Of a stretch of DNA of 64,000 nt, positions 35,153-48,118 are shown piece by piece; within the stretch, counting starts at the first letter, position 1, and each line of letters starts with the position of its first letter. The position numbers and the translations under genes are program-made. A model generated the notes under the pieces. It had not been told where the DNA came from. It ran no database searches and saw nothing but the letters and a program-made list of their open reading frames with translations. The DNA is from Berberis thunbergii (Eukaryota > Streptophyta > Magnoliopsida > Ranunculales > Berberidaceae), in contig QNQO01006267.1 of assembly GCA_003290165.1 (NCBI GenBank), positions 432,044-496,043 of the forward strand, read 5' to 3'.

Positions 35153-35639
35153 GTGAGTGCTGAACAGGATCCATTTTCTTACAAATATTTGAATTTGTCG
35201 TAGTGTATCTGGTTTCCTACTGAGGCACTTTGGACTGAACTGGGTTTGTCTAAATCTATTTTACGAACCCTCTAAGTTTGTTTCACTATGTTTCCACAAA
35301 TGATTTTAGATTAAACTTATACTTGTAAATATCTTATTGTCTAACTGCTGGACCTTCCCTGTGATACTTAAATTGAGGAGATCCTAGTCATAAGGATTTG
35401 TTATTTTGGTTCTTATATGATATGGTCGACCTCTGTAATTTGTTCTTCTAAGTTTGAAGGTAATTGAGATGACCTAATATTACTTATAGCCACTGTTGAT
35501 GATTTGGTCAAAGCAAGTTTGTGTGATCTTGATAGGCTGTATCAGTGGTTTAGGTTGATTTCCAAGAATCTGTTATTTGGTGGGAGTCTTACGGTAATCT
35601 CATTTTGTGCCGTGGGCTTCTCATTTGCAGGCACCATTA

Positions 35640-36180
35640 TCAATATATTGGCAAATTTATAAGAAGCTCTTCAAAACTGATCCCTTTGAAACTAGGCTTC
35701 TTAGCTGCCTTGTTCCAAATACAAGCATTTACATCCATCAATAAAGTTCTAAGATTCTCTTCCTTTCTGTCAAAGATTATGACTTTTTTTTTCACTCCAA
35801 ATAACACAAACAATTGCATAAAGGGTTAGCTTCTGCACCAACTTAGACCTCCTTATGGAGAAGGCCACACATCTCCAAAATCTAAAAAGCTCCAACATGT
35901 GCTAGGCATGACCCAAGACACCCAAAGAGGAGTCAAATCTGTACTTCTTGAGCAAAGCATGCCATAAAAGGAGATGATTGATCAATTGCAAACTCTCAAG
36001 GCATGCAACCCTTAGGGATAGTGGTTTGAAAACTCATCTTCCATCCAATGTTTGATCTAAAATTCTAAATCTCTAGAGTCTTCATCCTTGTTTCAAAGGC
36101 AAAAAATTGAAAAGACCGCAGATAGTGACTAGAGTAATTCACTTAAGCGTGCTTACACCAAAAACCTTGAGAAAACAAAA
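35640..36180 (-). mobile_element. Degenerate LINE C-terminal fragment
   Basis: On the minus strand broken frames give KLVQKLTLYAIVCVIWSE and NFIDGCKCLYLEQGS-like pieces, the pattern seen after the zf-RVT domain in plant LINEs. Several stops are present. It fills the gap where callose synthase exons are missing. Confidence 0.5.
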
Positions 36181-36392
36181 AATGCTTATATAAGACCAGT
36201 CAAATCGATCCAACCAGTTTTGGTCAATCCAAATATTTGTGATTTGATCCAACTGTTAAATCCTCCTATGTGATTGAAAAGGGAGCCCAAACTATGTGAT
36301 TGAATAAATCCTCCTCTATCTCTTGCGGATCGAGGGTTCCTTCTCCTTCCCCTATTCAAAATCCGATTCGTATTCTTCATTTTCATATAGAA

Positions 36393-36640
36393 ATGCATTT
36401 CTAATAATATCAAGTGTTATCCCTATTTTAGCATTTCTAATTTCCGGAGGTTTGGCCCCAATTAGTGAAGGACCGGAGAAACTTTCTAGTTATGAGTCGG
36501 GTATAGAACCAATGGGCAATGCTTGGTTACAATTCCAGATCCGTTATTATATGTTTGCTCTATTTTTTGTTGTTTTTGATGTTGAAACAATTTTTCTTTA
36601 TCCATGGGCAATGAGTTTCGACGTATTGGGTGTATTGGTC
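36393..36640 (+). pseudogene. ndhC: Organelle-derived ndhC fragment
   Basis: The frame reads [40 protein letters not shown] and [20 protein letters not shown]. This is the plastid NAD(P)H-quinone oxidoreductase subunit 3, which sits in the thylakoid NDH complex. The first residues and the C-terminal helix are missing, and the frame runs on into unrelated sequence. It is a nuclear copy of plastid DNA, direct or by way of the mitochondrion, and not functional. Confidence 0.9.
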
Positions 36641-36798
36641 AATCCATTTTTGCCATTGGAGAGGTACTTAGTAGCCAAATATGAGCACCGTGGTTTTTTA
36701 TTTTCCTTTGGAAATATCCATAGCCACTTCATAAAAAGGGCTGGCTTGGTTGAAGTCCACCTCCTTCGTTAAGGTGATTGAAAGAATTCAGACCATAA

Positions 36799-37638
<840 letters not shown>

Positions 37639-37967
37639 ATGATAGTCAATATGGGTCCTAACCACCCATCAATGCATGGTGTTCTTCGACTCATTGTTAG
37701 TCTTGATGGCGAAGATGTTATTGATTGTGAACTCGTATTGGGTTATTTACAGAGAGGAATGAAAAAAATTGCAGAAAATCGAACCATTAGTCTTGAGATT
37801 ATTTAGCTACTATGTTTACAGAGGCAATAACGGTAAATGCACCGAAACTATTGCAAAATATTCAAGTACCTAAAAGAGTAAGCTATATTAGAGTCATTAT
37901 GTTGGAATTGAGCCGTATAGCTTTTCATTTGTTACGGCTTGGCCCTTTTATGGTGGATATCGGTACT
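37639..37967 (+). pseudogene. ndhH: Organelle-derived ndhH fragment
   Basis: From 37639 the frame reads [20 protein letters not shown] and on to [17 protein letters not shown], then a stop. After a short deletion it continues with [20 protein letters not shown] and [17 protein letters not shown]. This is plastid NDH subunit H (49-kDa subunit homologue), cut at about residue 120. Internal stops and missing residues show long decay in the nucleus. Confidence 0.9.
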
Positions 37968-38640
37968 TGAAAAGGGTTTCTATCGATACAACCTGTTTAT
38001 TCTCATTTTGCTTATCATTTCTATCCTCTCTGCTCTTGATACTGCCATTCATTGCTCTCTTTCTCACGAAGCAATCTACATCATGTTGGATCTGAGCTGG
38101 TCTTCTTTCACCAAAGTTCTTTGCATTCATTTCATTTATCCAACCAACCTTTCTAAATTAGGCATTGAATCACTTTTATTTTTTATTTTTCGACTCTGAA
38201 ATGAAAATATATAGGGCATGTTGTTAACAATGTTTACAAAATGGGAGGCGTATGCCTTAAGGGCTCAAGATGAGCTTAGTCACAACGCGTCAAAGGTTTA
38301 AGCTAAGGCTTATATTACATCAAAGGCTCACGCGGTTATGCCTCACGCTTAGAATCGTGAAGCGTCGAGGTTTACGCCCTTCCTAAGCTCCATCGCCGAT
38401 TTTCCAACTTTGTTATTGTATAATATACATCTTTATTGTTTTAGTTACGAGGTAAGGTGTTAACTTACCTTCTATATGTAAGTCAGAATTACTTTAAAGG
38501 CTGGAATGCTTAGTTGTCAACTGGAATTCCATTGCTGTAATGCGTTAAGGCCTCCTTTTGTATATTTTATTTCCATTTGATGATACCGAACCTTTTGGGG
38601 TAAAAAAGGATATGATTGACTCTGTTATTTTGATATGTAG

Positions 38641-38768
38641 ATGGCAAAGGAGTTGGATGCAATATTGTACCATGATGAAGCTAAACCAGCCCCTAGTTGT
38701 ACAACTGAAAATGGTTCTGCATCTACCTTGATCAAGTTATTTGCCCCATATATGAGACAGTTGCAGCG
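38641..38768 (+). pseudogene. CALS9: Callose synthase exon around MAKELDA
   Basis: It follows a TATGTAG acceptor, reads MAKELDAILYHDEAKPAPSC with TTENGSAS, and ends at GCG|GTTAGT. GSL10-type proteins have MAKELDA...ENGSVSFLE here. The second half is out of frame (nucleotide similarity continues through CAAGTTATTTGCCCCATATA), so at least one indel is present. The next preserved exon encodes a part about 1,000 residues further on. Confidence 0.82.
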
Positions 38769-39142
38769 GTTAGTGTTTTTTTGGATTTAATTTATTTTTT
38801 ATTATTGAAATTTATTTCTAGTGTTGGTTTAATTGGAAAGTGGTACCATCCGTAACTTGCTATAAATCATTAATGCCTTCAATTTAAAAGTCAGAAACTG
38901 GAAGTGAAAGTTCTCCAATGGCTAAATCACTGCTCAAATATATCGCAATTTCTATCTGATTTGAGTACTGAACTACTAATATTGGATAATATTTGGCTGT
39001 AGAAGGATCAAATTGTATCCTCATATATTGAGAAGACATATTTCCGGTCCAAGAAACCCTATATATCAGCTGCATACTGCAATACGTCAATGATATTTAA
39101 TAAGATTCCATTATTAACAGGTTGTGAACCGAAAGCCTACTC

Positions 39143-39146
<4 letters not shown>

Positions 39147-39191
<45 letters not shown>
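39147..39191. repeat. (TA)n microsatellite
   Basis: Uninterrupted TA repeats of about 45 bp in a callose synthase intron. Confidence 0.95.
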
Positions 39192-39194
<3 letters not shown>

Positions 39195-41009
39195 AAAAGG
39201 ATTTAAAAAAAATTAACTATTTTTTTAAAGTAGTGCTAATTGGTTAATGCATGGGATAAATAATTACTTGCCATTTATTTAGATTATGTAAGTTTTCAAG
39301 CTAGTTGACGGTCCCTTTTTGCACGTATTTCTAGGGTTAGCAAACAAGCATTCCTAGTTAATTTTGTTTCTCTAGTTTTGAAGTTAGTTTTCTTAGATTG
39401 CGAGTGTTAGCCTATACAAATGTCATGGATAGCACATCAGTGAATTGAGTCAATTCAAGTTCAGTTATTTTTCTTTATCATCTAGAACACACAATCTCCC
39501 TTTAAATCCGGAGTTCCTGGTCCTTCCATTAATTCTATCCTTTCACACTCGTTTTATGTATAAGTTGTTTTTATGAATTCTGCTGTGTTGTTTTTCACGA
39601 TGCTGTGATGTTTTCATGTGGATAGATGATATTCTTACTGGATGAGCATTTTAACTCTTGATACTACTTAACAGGGTCCGCATGCACTATGGGCATCCTG
39701 ATATATTTGAAAGGATATTTCATATATCACGAGGTGGCATTAGCAAAGCATCCTATGTTATTAATATCAGTGAAGATATATATGCAGGTATGGATGAGGG
39801 ATCTTGCGTGTTCCTTTTCCTGTTTTGATTATGTTCATACTTAGGTTTCTATCCAAACACTTAGTGGTTTTGGTGCTTTTATTTCCTGAAACCTCAGAGA
39901 TTACAGCATACATATCATAGTTCAATTAATCTATACTTTGTAAGTACAGTTATATAAACATGGGCTTGCTAATTGTATGGAACCTACAGGTGTTCTGCCT
40001 GTGAAAGTGCAGATAATAGAAAATGTACTTCACTCAACCTACGTTTGGATGTTTTACTCGTGACACACAAGTTTTTGTTGCTATTGGAAAGAACTTGAAG
40101 CTTCTGTAGATTAAGAGAGTTGGATGCTCCAATTACAGCTCATAGTTGGACACTCTGTTTATTAGAAAATGGGAATGAGTTCTAATCAGGTAGGAGAAAC
40201 AATAAAAAAATTGTGGAAAATGATTGGCGAACAAGAAAGTTTTGTTGTTGAAAATAGTCATTCAACTTACAAGTCATACCCTATATCAAGACGTCAATTG
40301 GTGGAGTTTATGCTTTCACCCATCCATCTTGTTGCCATAGATTACATCTAATCCCATCAAAAGTGATATTAAAGTTACAATCTTTAGTTCTTAAACTTAT
40401 TAAGTGGTCAACTAATAAGGAGTTCATTGTCACAAAAAAGGAGGCCAATATGATCTTGTCCACCATTTAAACAAATCCATAGACAACCATGAAAGTCACC
40501 ATCGTATTTATTTAGAACGTGGGGCGCTCAGGTACGTGGTATCGGTGTGGGGTACAATACTTTACAGGTACACCATACCGTAAGGGTAGTTTCATTCAGA
40601 ACGGTTGTGCCACTTGTCGATTTGGAACTCTTGTTCGGGTTGTTGCTAGTATTATATGTAAATTATACATGTGTTATGCACCAAAACATCTATATATTGT
40701 ACAATAAATTGAGTGTCTAGTTAAAACAATTTTATTTTTTGTTTTCAGCTAAAATTAAAATTCCATTCTTGAAATAAGATTAAAAGTAAAAGGGTACAAT
40801 AGTATGAAAAGAAGTAGCTGCTTATTTTCTCTTTCAAAACCCCTCTTATGCAGTTCTAAAACGATATCTTTCATCTCCAACCGTCCAAGACTTGCTTTCC
40901 ATTGTTGATTTTTGAAATCTCTACCATCTACAGGATCTACGTGTTTTTTTACGTATGTTTTTGCCTCTTTTTCTTCATGTCTCATTGATGTTGTTATTAT
41001 TATTATTAC

Positions 41010-41768
41010 TTATGAGAGTAGCGAAGGTTTAAGTTGGAAATTAGATAAGTGGCGGGAGGCTTTAGTGAGTAAGGATTTTATAATTAGGCGTTCAAAGGCA
41101 AAATATGTAGTGTGCAACTTTAGTTGTGAATCACGAGGGAGGAGTAATGCAATTGAGATCGAAGGCATGGAGGTCCCAGAGTGTGAGCTTTTTTGATATT
41201 TAGGATCTATAATTCAAAAGCATGTGGCTATTGGAGAAGATGTAGACCATAGGATTAAAGCTAATTGGACAAAAGGAGTATTATGTGATAGAAGGACACC
41301 TGCAAGGTTAAAAGGGAAATGCCATAAACAATTGTTCGACCGACCATGCTTTACGGTTCAGAATGTTGGGCTATTACGGGACACTTACGCATAGGATGGC
41401 GGTAGTAGAAATGTGTATGTTAAGATGGATGTGTGGCAAAATCCGTTAGAATAAAATTAGGAATGAAAGAATTATGAGATACTTAGGTGTAGCGCCCATA
41501 GAGGACAAATTAGAGAAAAGTGTTTAACGTGATTTGGAGACCAAACACGACGCCAATTGTAAAATGTCGAGATGGGCAAGTTAATGGAGGGTGTAGACGG
41601 AAGGGACGACCGTTGAAAACTTGGATGAAAGTGGTGAAGGAAGACATCCTTGATCTTGGATTAGGCGAGGATATGTGGGAAGATCGCATTGCTTGGGGAA
41701 CCAAAATCCGTGTAGCCGATCACGAAAGTATCGAGAATGGGCTTTGATGATGATTATTATTATTGTCA
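41010..41768 (+). mobile_element. RTE-type LINE 3' fragment
   Basis: Broken frames read LDKWREALVSKDFIIRRSKA, then EIEGMEVPECELF, then CDRRTPARLKG, LRWMCGK and RRKGRPLKTWMKVVKEDILD, the usual C-terminal order of plant RTE-clade reverse transcriptases. The 3' end has the short TGATGATGATTATTATTATT repeat typical of the clade. Inserted in a callose synthase intron. Confidence 0.8.
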
Positions 41769-43018
41769 TGGTATCTAGTTTCACATCTTTTCGATATTTG
41801 TTGTTTATTTTCTCAAACTTTTATAGAGAATTATATAGGTCCTTTGATAAAATATAAGTTCGTACATCATTTTTGGTGAACTGGTGGCACTATGTTTGTG
41901 GTCGAAGTTCCCGGACATGGGTCAAAGGGAGGTTGGGGAATTTGGTGACTATGGTCTCAATCACTCCATCAAACTGATTTCTGCTGAAAGATGATTCCCC
42001 ACTGGATAATCAAGTGCATTAACAATAGGAAGTTATTTTTTGCTCCTTTTATTATTTTCTTATATTTTTCAAAAACTGATAGTTCACTCGAAAACTTTTG
42101 TGTGTTCAATTTCACTGATTTTGTCCCAAATCACTTATGAATGCATATTGGTTTTCATGGCAATTTATGTATTTGCAGATGATGTTAACAAGTTAAATAA
42201 TGATGCAGGTTTCAACTCTACATTACGACAGGGTAACATTACACATCATGAGTACATTCAGGTAACCAAATATGGAAGCATCTTGTTTATCCCTGCATAA
42301 TTTTCTTCCATTTTTTTGTTGGAATCTCCACTTTAAACCAGGTAGGAAAAGGCAGAGATGTTGGTTTGAACCAAATTGCGTTGTTTGAGGGGAAAGTGGC
42401 TGGTGGAAATGGGGAGCAAGTCTTGAGTAGAGATGTATACCGTCTTGGGCAGCTATTTGACTTTTTTAGAATGCTATCATTCTATTTCACAACTGTGGGT
42501 TATTATGTATGCACAATGGTATGTTTTTTCTTTTTTCATTTATTTCTTGTTCCTCATTTTGTTTCAAGGTTCAAGCTAACTTTGCTAGCCTCAACAAGTC
42601 AATAATGCAGTCAGTTATAATGCAGATGACTGTTCTTACCGTGTACATTTTCTTATATGGAAGGGTTTATCTGGTAAGTTTGCTTCTCAGCTTTACTCGC
42701 CATGATGTATTGAAAATATCAAGTAGATTTGTTTTGGTCTCCAATTTATTATTAAACTAACTGGCATTGTCGTGATTTGGTTGCTTGATCATTATAATAC
42801 TAGCTTGATTTGATCAACCAGAATTTGACTTGGAATCCTTGTAATGCTGAATTTATCAGGCTTTCTCCGGTCTTGATGAAGGAATTACACGTACAGCTAG
42901 GATTTTGGGTAACACTGCATTTGATGCAGCTTTAAATGCTCAGTTCTTGGTCCAGATTGGAGTTTTTACTGCTGTGCCAATGATAGTGGGTTTTATACTT
43001 GAATTCGGAATGTTGCAG

Positions 43019-45115
43019 GTTCATCCAAACTTATTCTTTTTACTCGTGTTTGCTGACATTTTATATTCATAAGTTTGGGTTTAAGTATCTCATCGAATAG
43101 TCAAGTTGCTAAGCGAAATCCATTTTTCCACAATTGGGCTCATATTTTCTAATTGTATGAGATTCTTTTTTTTTATCATATAAGAAAGGAATCTTACATG
43201 ACCTTTTTGTTTTGGAATTGGAATCTACTCAATCTAGTGTCTCTCTATGCCTTTACATGCTTGGGTTTAACATCATTTTTCCCGCTATTGTTATCTTATT
43301 CTTCCTCCTTATTTCTTAAATTTTGTTTTTTAGGCCATGTTTGTTTCAAATGAAAAAATTCCTAGGGAAACTAAAGAATGAGAAAGAGATAGGATAGGAT
43401 AGGACGAGAGAAAAAAAAAATGGTTTCCTAACAACAATTTTTTAGGTAAGCATATTAATACAGAATACTTGTAATTGTTGGGTAGTTGTTTGAAATCAAC
43501 TGAAACAGAAGAACAAAAGGCTTATAGGTAGTGGTTTAGATGGGACATTCAGAAGGAATTAACCATGGTTGAGGCAGAAATACTTGCAATGAGGGCCGAA
43601 GTGAAATTGAAGAGGTTGATCCCTCCTACTCCCACTACTACTTACTTAATCGAAGTGCTCCCAACACTTGTTCCGGTTGCTAATAAACCTTCGTCGCTTG
43701 TGTGTAACTTCAGATGCTGTGTTGTGGTTAAAAAGGTCATTTGCCCAAGGATTGTCCATAGGGAAGACAAACTTGGTTGTTGTAGGAGTAGGAGAAGATG
43801 TGCAACATGAAGTCCCATCAGGCCCCGCTCTTGGACGGTGCATGTGCATGTGCATGTGCAACTGCACAAGCCCTGAATCCAGAGGGCCACAAATTCATTT
43901 TTTAATTCAGTAAGGACGTTTGGTAGTTTAATTATTAAAAAATAATATGCATTCATGCATGCTTCAAACAACTTACCCTTTTTGACACGTTCATGAGCTC
44001 ATATTAAATCGGGGGTGTATAATATCAATATTTATTAAATTATTTAGTTTAAAGGTGTGTTATTTTTAGTCTTTTTTGCACAGGACCCCTCAAATCTCAA
44101 AGGCGACCCTGAGTCCCACTTGGGCTGGGCCAAATGAACATGATGTTGAACCTAATTTTGAGAATATCTCTCTCGTGGCATATGGGATGGTCCCTTGCTT
44201 TAAGCTTGAGGACGAGCTTCGGGTGAATTCATAAGTATTGGGTTCAATAAATTTGATTTAATTGTTTTATTTAACTCAGGAGTTTTGCTTGGAATACTTA
44301 TTAGTTTAGGGTTTTATGATGTTTGAGGAATTTAGGGCTATGATTTTGTATTTTCAGGAAAAATAAATTTTTCCTATGAATAGATCAATTATAAACCTTC
44401 TGGGGCAGAGTTGAAATAATTAGAGTTAATTCTCTTTCCACTGTTCTTAACAATATCCCATCTTACATACATATCATTGGATCATATATAATGACTTACC
44501 AAAAAATTTCAACTTATTAGAAAACAGGAAATCCAAATAAATACAATAAATTAAAAATAATTCCAAAGCCACTTAATTTTCTACAATCCAAATATCATAT
44601 TCAGGGACAATTTGGTTGCACTGTTGTTACAGTTAGTAGCACTTCAGTTTATTTGTCATATTCATTTAGCTGATACCAATGGATTTATTAATACAGTCAA
44701 ATGGAAATAACATCCCAAGATGACCATCATTTAAGTGAGATAATGAATTTTGCTTTAGTTATCTTTATCCAGAACATTGAAGAAGCAATTTCATAGTATG
44801 AATATCTTGACTCATTTGTGTTTGACTCAATCAATTTACCTTTGGATAAACCACATCTTATTCTATTTCTTGAACATATACAAAGCAAACTCTTCGAAAT
44901 ATAAAAAACTTGGTTTGGAATCTATGCATTTATAAGGAGTTTACTTGCAACTTCGCATTATGATCATGTGCAAAATGGCTCCAGTTGTGGATCTTTAGAT
45001 TTCATATTCTTTGTTGCTCACAAAAAAGTGGATCTTTATTCACTTGTCATTTGAATCATTAATGGAAAATATTTTTCTTTTCTGTTCTTTTTGTCACTCT
45101 TATCATATATTGCAG
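43019..45115. other. Callose synthase intron with unclassified sequence
   Basis: It contains an AGGATAGGAT-type repeat (about 43387-43408) and a CATGTGCATGTGCATGTGCA run (about 43837-43862). Short frames at 43565-43810 are not supported as a gene. Confidence 0.4.
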
Positions 45116-45402
45116 GCAGTCTTCATTTTCATCACCATGCAGCTCCAGTTGTGCTCTATTTTCTTCACATTCTCGCTTGGGACTAGAACTCATTATTTTG
45201 GGCGCACTATCCTACACGGAGGCGCAAAAGTATGCAATTCAATTCATTTTTTCGTTTACAATTAAGAATTTATCCTACATATGACGAATGACTATTTATA
45301 ATCTCACAAACAGTACAGAGCAAATGGCAGAGGCTTTGTTGTCCGTCACATCAAGTTTGCTGATAATTACAAGCTTTATTCACGGAGTCATTTCGTCAAA
45401 GC

Positions 45403-47266
45403 GTGAGTATTCTTTCCCTTGTTTGGTCGAGAATGGCTTACGTAATAGTGGAAGCTTCAAGATTTTGAATCAAAAGGGAGAAACAAATATCAATTGGGAT
45501 TTCAAGTTGGATATGCAATAATACTTTATGCCATGAGTATGCAATTTCAGACATATATATTGAGGTGGACTCCGTGGACTTTATTAAGTTAAGAAAATGC
45601 CATATATGTGGAATTAACTAATTAAGTATACAAAAACTGTTTGATTGCAATGAAAAATATTTCATGAGAAAAGCCTTTAAATTTTTCCTAGATTGCGTAT
45701 GCAAATCTAAGTGGAAGCATTAACTGATGCAAAATGACTTCAAACGACGCATGTGGTTTATGCATCATTTATGACTACAGCACATCCCCCACCCTAAGAA
45801 GCCTTTCACAACTGATAAAAATAAATAATAAAAGTTACAATAATAGATACCCAATTCGTGTAAACCTCGATGAATTTCAAATTGGGTCGTGCGTATCCAT
45901 TGATGTACTAGTTTAATAGCACACAACTTAATACCCTGTTTTGTAGTCGTAGTAAAAAATAAATAGGGATTGTTCTAGACTGGGGATTAGAGGGATCACT
46001 AACTAACACTAAATGTAACTAAAAGGCAACTAACAAACTAAATAAGAAATATTGGGGGATTTGATTTTTTCTAATTTGAACTAAGAAAATAACTATGAAG
46101 ATTACTATAAAAACTAATAAACCGTAAGAAAAGTAGATGATGAGAAATTAGCTAAGGGTTTATCTTCACACACCAAACATATGCTTATTGTAGTTAAGGC
46201 ATTGAGGAGGAAGGGCCTGAAAACGCCTGAGGCGTGAGGCAGTCTTAACATTTTTAAAGATACTTTTATAATAAATTTAAACATAGTAATATACGTCATT
46301 ATTTTGATAAGTATCATAAACAAATAAGTAAAAAAAATTTGACACAATTACCTAGAATCGAAATGAAAATATAATAAAGTTGTATAACATAGCGAAAAAG
46401 ATGTGTTAAGTGTCGAGTAACTTGCAAACACCTACAAAATAGAAACTTGAGAATATTGAACATTAGTTAGAAGAAATTGTTTGAATAGTTGGTAAAAATC
46501 CACAAGTATGATGACTGTTGGTATTCCAAAGCATGAAATCATTGAACTATGCTATGAAAAATCAAGATTGATGTTTATCAGAGACTCATCAAAACATGAT
46601 ATATTTTTTTTCAAAAAATATTTAAAAAAAAGTGACATATTTATCAAAACTTAAAATTTTTTTATCTTGTTTGTTTGTTTGTTATTTGGGAATACCTAAT
46701 TTTAAAGTGAGGAGATGAAGGCTCTGACAGCAGCAACAAATATTACACTAAAAATATAAAACCCTATTATAGAGTGGGCTGCAACCTCTTTTATTGCAAC
46801 TAGGCTAAAAATGGGCTGGTTGCAACTATTTTTAGGCTGAAGCGGTGATATAACTTGCTAATTGGAACAATGAAGAATATGATGATTTAGCACAAAGTAT
46901 GGAAGTCAAGAAAGAAAAACTGTTTGTATTATGAATGCAGGCTATTCGAGAGGCCTGAACTCTCCAATGAGCAATTGCTCTTGTACAAATGAGTTTACAA
47001 ATTGAATGAATCCCTCCCTTCCTACTGATCTCTCTTATATAGGACATATTTCAGTCCTTATTACACAAAACAACAACTTGCATTACAACAAAGCAACAAC
47101 TTGCAGTACAACGGGGCAACAACTTGCCTACTAAATGCAACAACTTGTACCACTTGTCTAACTGACTATTAACAGATCATCTACTTGCTAATTAACAGAA
47201 TACACTTGCTAATTATCAGAAAACTAACAGAGCACTGATTTACTGTTAGTACCTTGTATGCCTGTC
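45403..47266. other. Sequence between callose synthase remnant and CACTA terminus
   Basis: No further callose synthase exon was recognised. Direct repeats of the GCAACAACTTGC type occur at about 47070-47150. No gene was identified. Confidence 0.4.
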
Positions 47267-47468
47267 CATTACACCAAAAGGCTTGATTAGCTACACAGAG
47301 ATTACCACAGCTCAAAACTGTTAGTTTATTTGCCACGGTCCAAAACCGTGGCTAGAGCCTAAAACCATCACTACAAAAAAGACTTGATTAGCTACACGGA
47401 GATGGCCACGACTCAAAACCGTTAGATTATTTGCCACGGCCCAAAACCGTGGCTATATCCTAAAACCG
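47267..47468 (+). mobile_element. Tandemly duplicated left terminus of a CACTA-like element
   Basis: Two adjacent copies of about 101 bp, the first beginning CATTACACCAAAAGGCTTG and the second CACTACAAAAAAGACTTG at 47369. Both continue with GATTAGCTACAC and have inverted GCCACGG...CCGTGGC motifs, the subterminal structure expected of CACTA elements. The right terminus was not found before 54030. The cargo to its right carries several gene fragments on the + strand. Confidence 0.6.
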
Positions 47469-47573
47469 TGGCAAATGAAAATGTTGTAAAAAACTTGGGC
47501 GGGCTTTTTGGTGCTCGCTTTTTTCCTCTCTCGTTTTACTTGGCGCTCGACGTAGAGCTCGATGAAACTCCTT

Positions 47574-47765
47574 CACACTCCCCTCAATCTCGTCATCTCC
47601 CTCATTGCTTCCTCATCTCGCCATCTCCCTCCCCGCTCTCTCCATATCTCCATCTCCCTCACTGCTCCCTCCATCTCGTCATCTCCCTCATTGCTCCCTC
47701 CGTATCTTCATCTCTCCATCGCCCTCACTGCTCTCTCCGTATCTTCATCTCCCTCACTGCTCCAT
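47574..47765. repeat. Minisatellite of CTCCCTCACTGCTCCCTCC units
   Basis: Imperfect tandem units of about 27-36 bp, built from CATCTCCCTCA(C/T)TGCTCCCTCC. It opens several overlapping frames rich in Ser, Pro, His and Leu that are not genes. Confidence 0.8.
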
Positions 47766-48118
47766 GAGATGCCATGGCTGGCAACGCCCTCTTCACCCAT
47801 TACAGGTACTTCTTCTTGACATAAAATCCTATCTTTCATTGCCCATGAGACCAAACTTCTCAAAATTTCATTATTTGGAGAGAAATTTTTCAAACCCCAT
47901 TGCTTGAAACTGCGTTTTTAGGTCTAATTCCACATACCCATTTGTTAATTCTCTTTTATTTGCAGTATAAATTTGTGTTTTTGAATACCAACTTTTTAGT
48001 TTTTTAGGTTTAGATGTCTAATTCATCATTTTTTCATAGACTTCTTTAGCCCCAAATGTCATTTTTTCTTTGATCTCTTGACGGCATTCGGCATTTCAAA
48101 GTTGGTGTTGACCCATCT

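Larger units (their letters stand above)
39675..45402 (+). pseudogene. CALS9: Callose synthase C-terminal catalytic/membrane exons, largely intact
   Basis: Eight exons with good borders. 39675-39787 reads VRMHYGHPDIFERIFHISRG. 42209-42261 reads FNSTLRQGNITHHEYIQ. 42342-42518 begins VGKGRDVGLNQIALFEGKVA. 42626-42673 reads MTVLTVYIFLYGRVYL. 42860-43018 has ITRTARILGNTAFDAALNAQ. 45116-45229 has FSLGTRTHYFGRTILHGGAK. 45314-45402 has YRANGRGFVVRHIKFADNY. They correspond to the glucan synthase domain (RGGISKAS, GKGRDVGLNQI and KFADNYRLYSRSHFVK regions). No stop was seen in these exons, in contrast to the N-terminal ones. Confidence 0.88.

Noticed and set aside
36323..36772. 149-codon open frame with ndhC similarity as a functional nuclear gene
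   Set aside because: It lacks the native start and C terminus and runs into unrelated sequence. No transit peptide is visible, so it is an organelle-derived fragment.
47468..47907. Overlapping Ser/His/Pro-rich open frames
   Set aside because: They follow the CTCCCTCACTGCTCC minisatellite and are not conserved in type.
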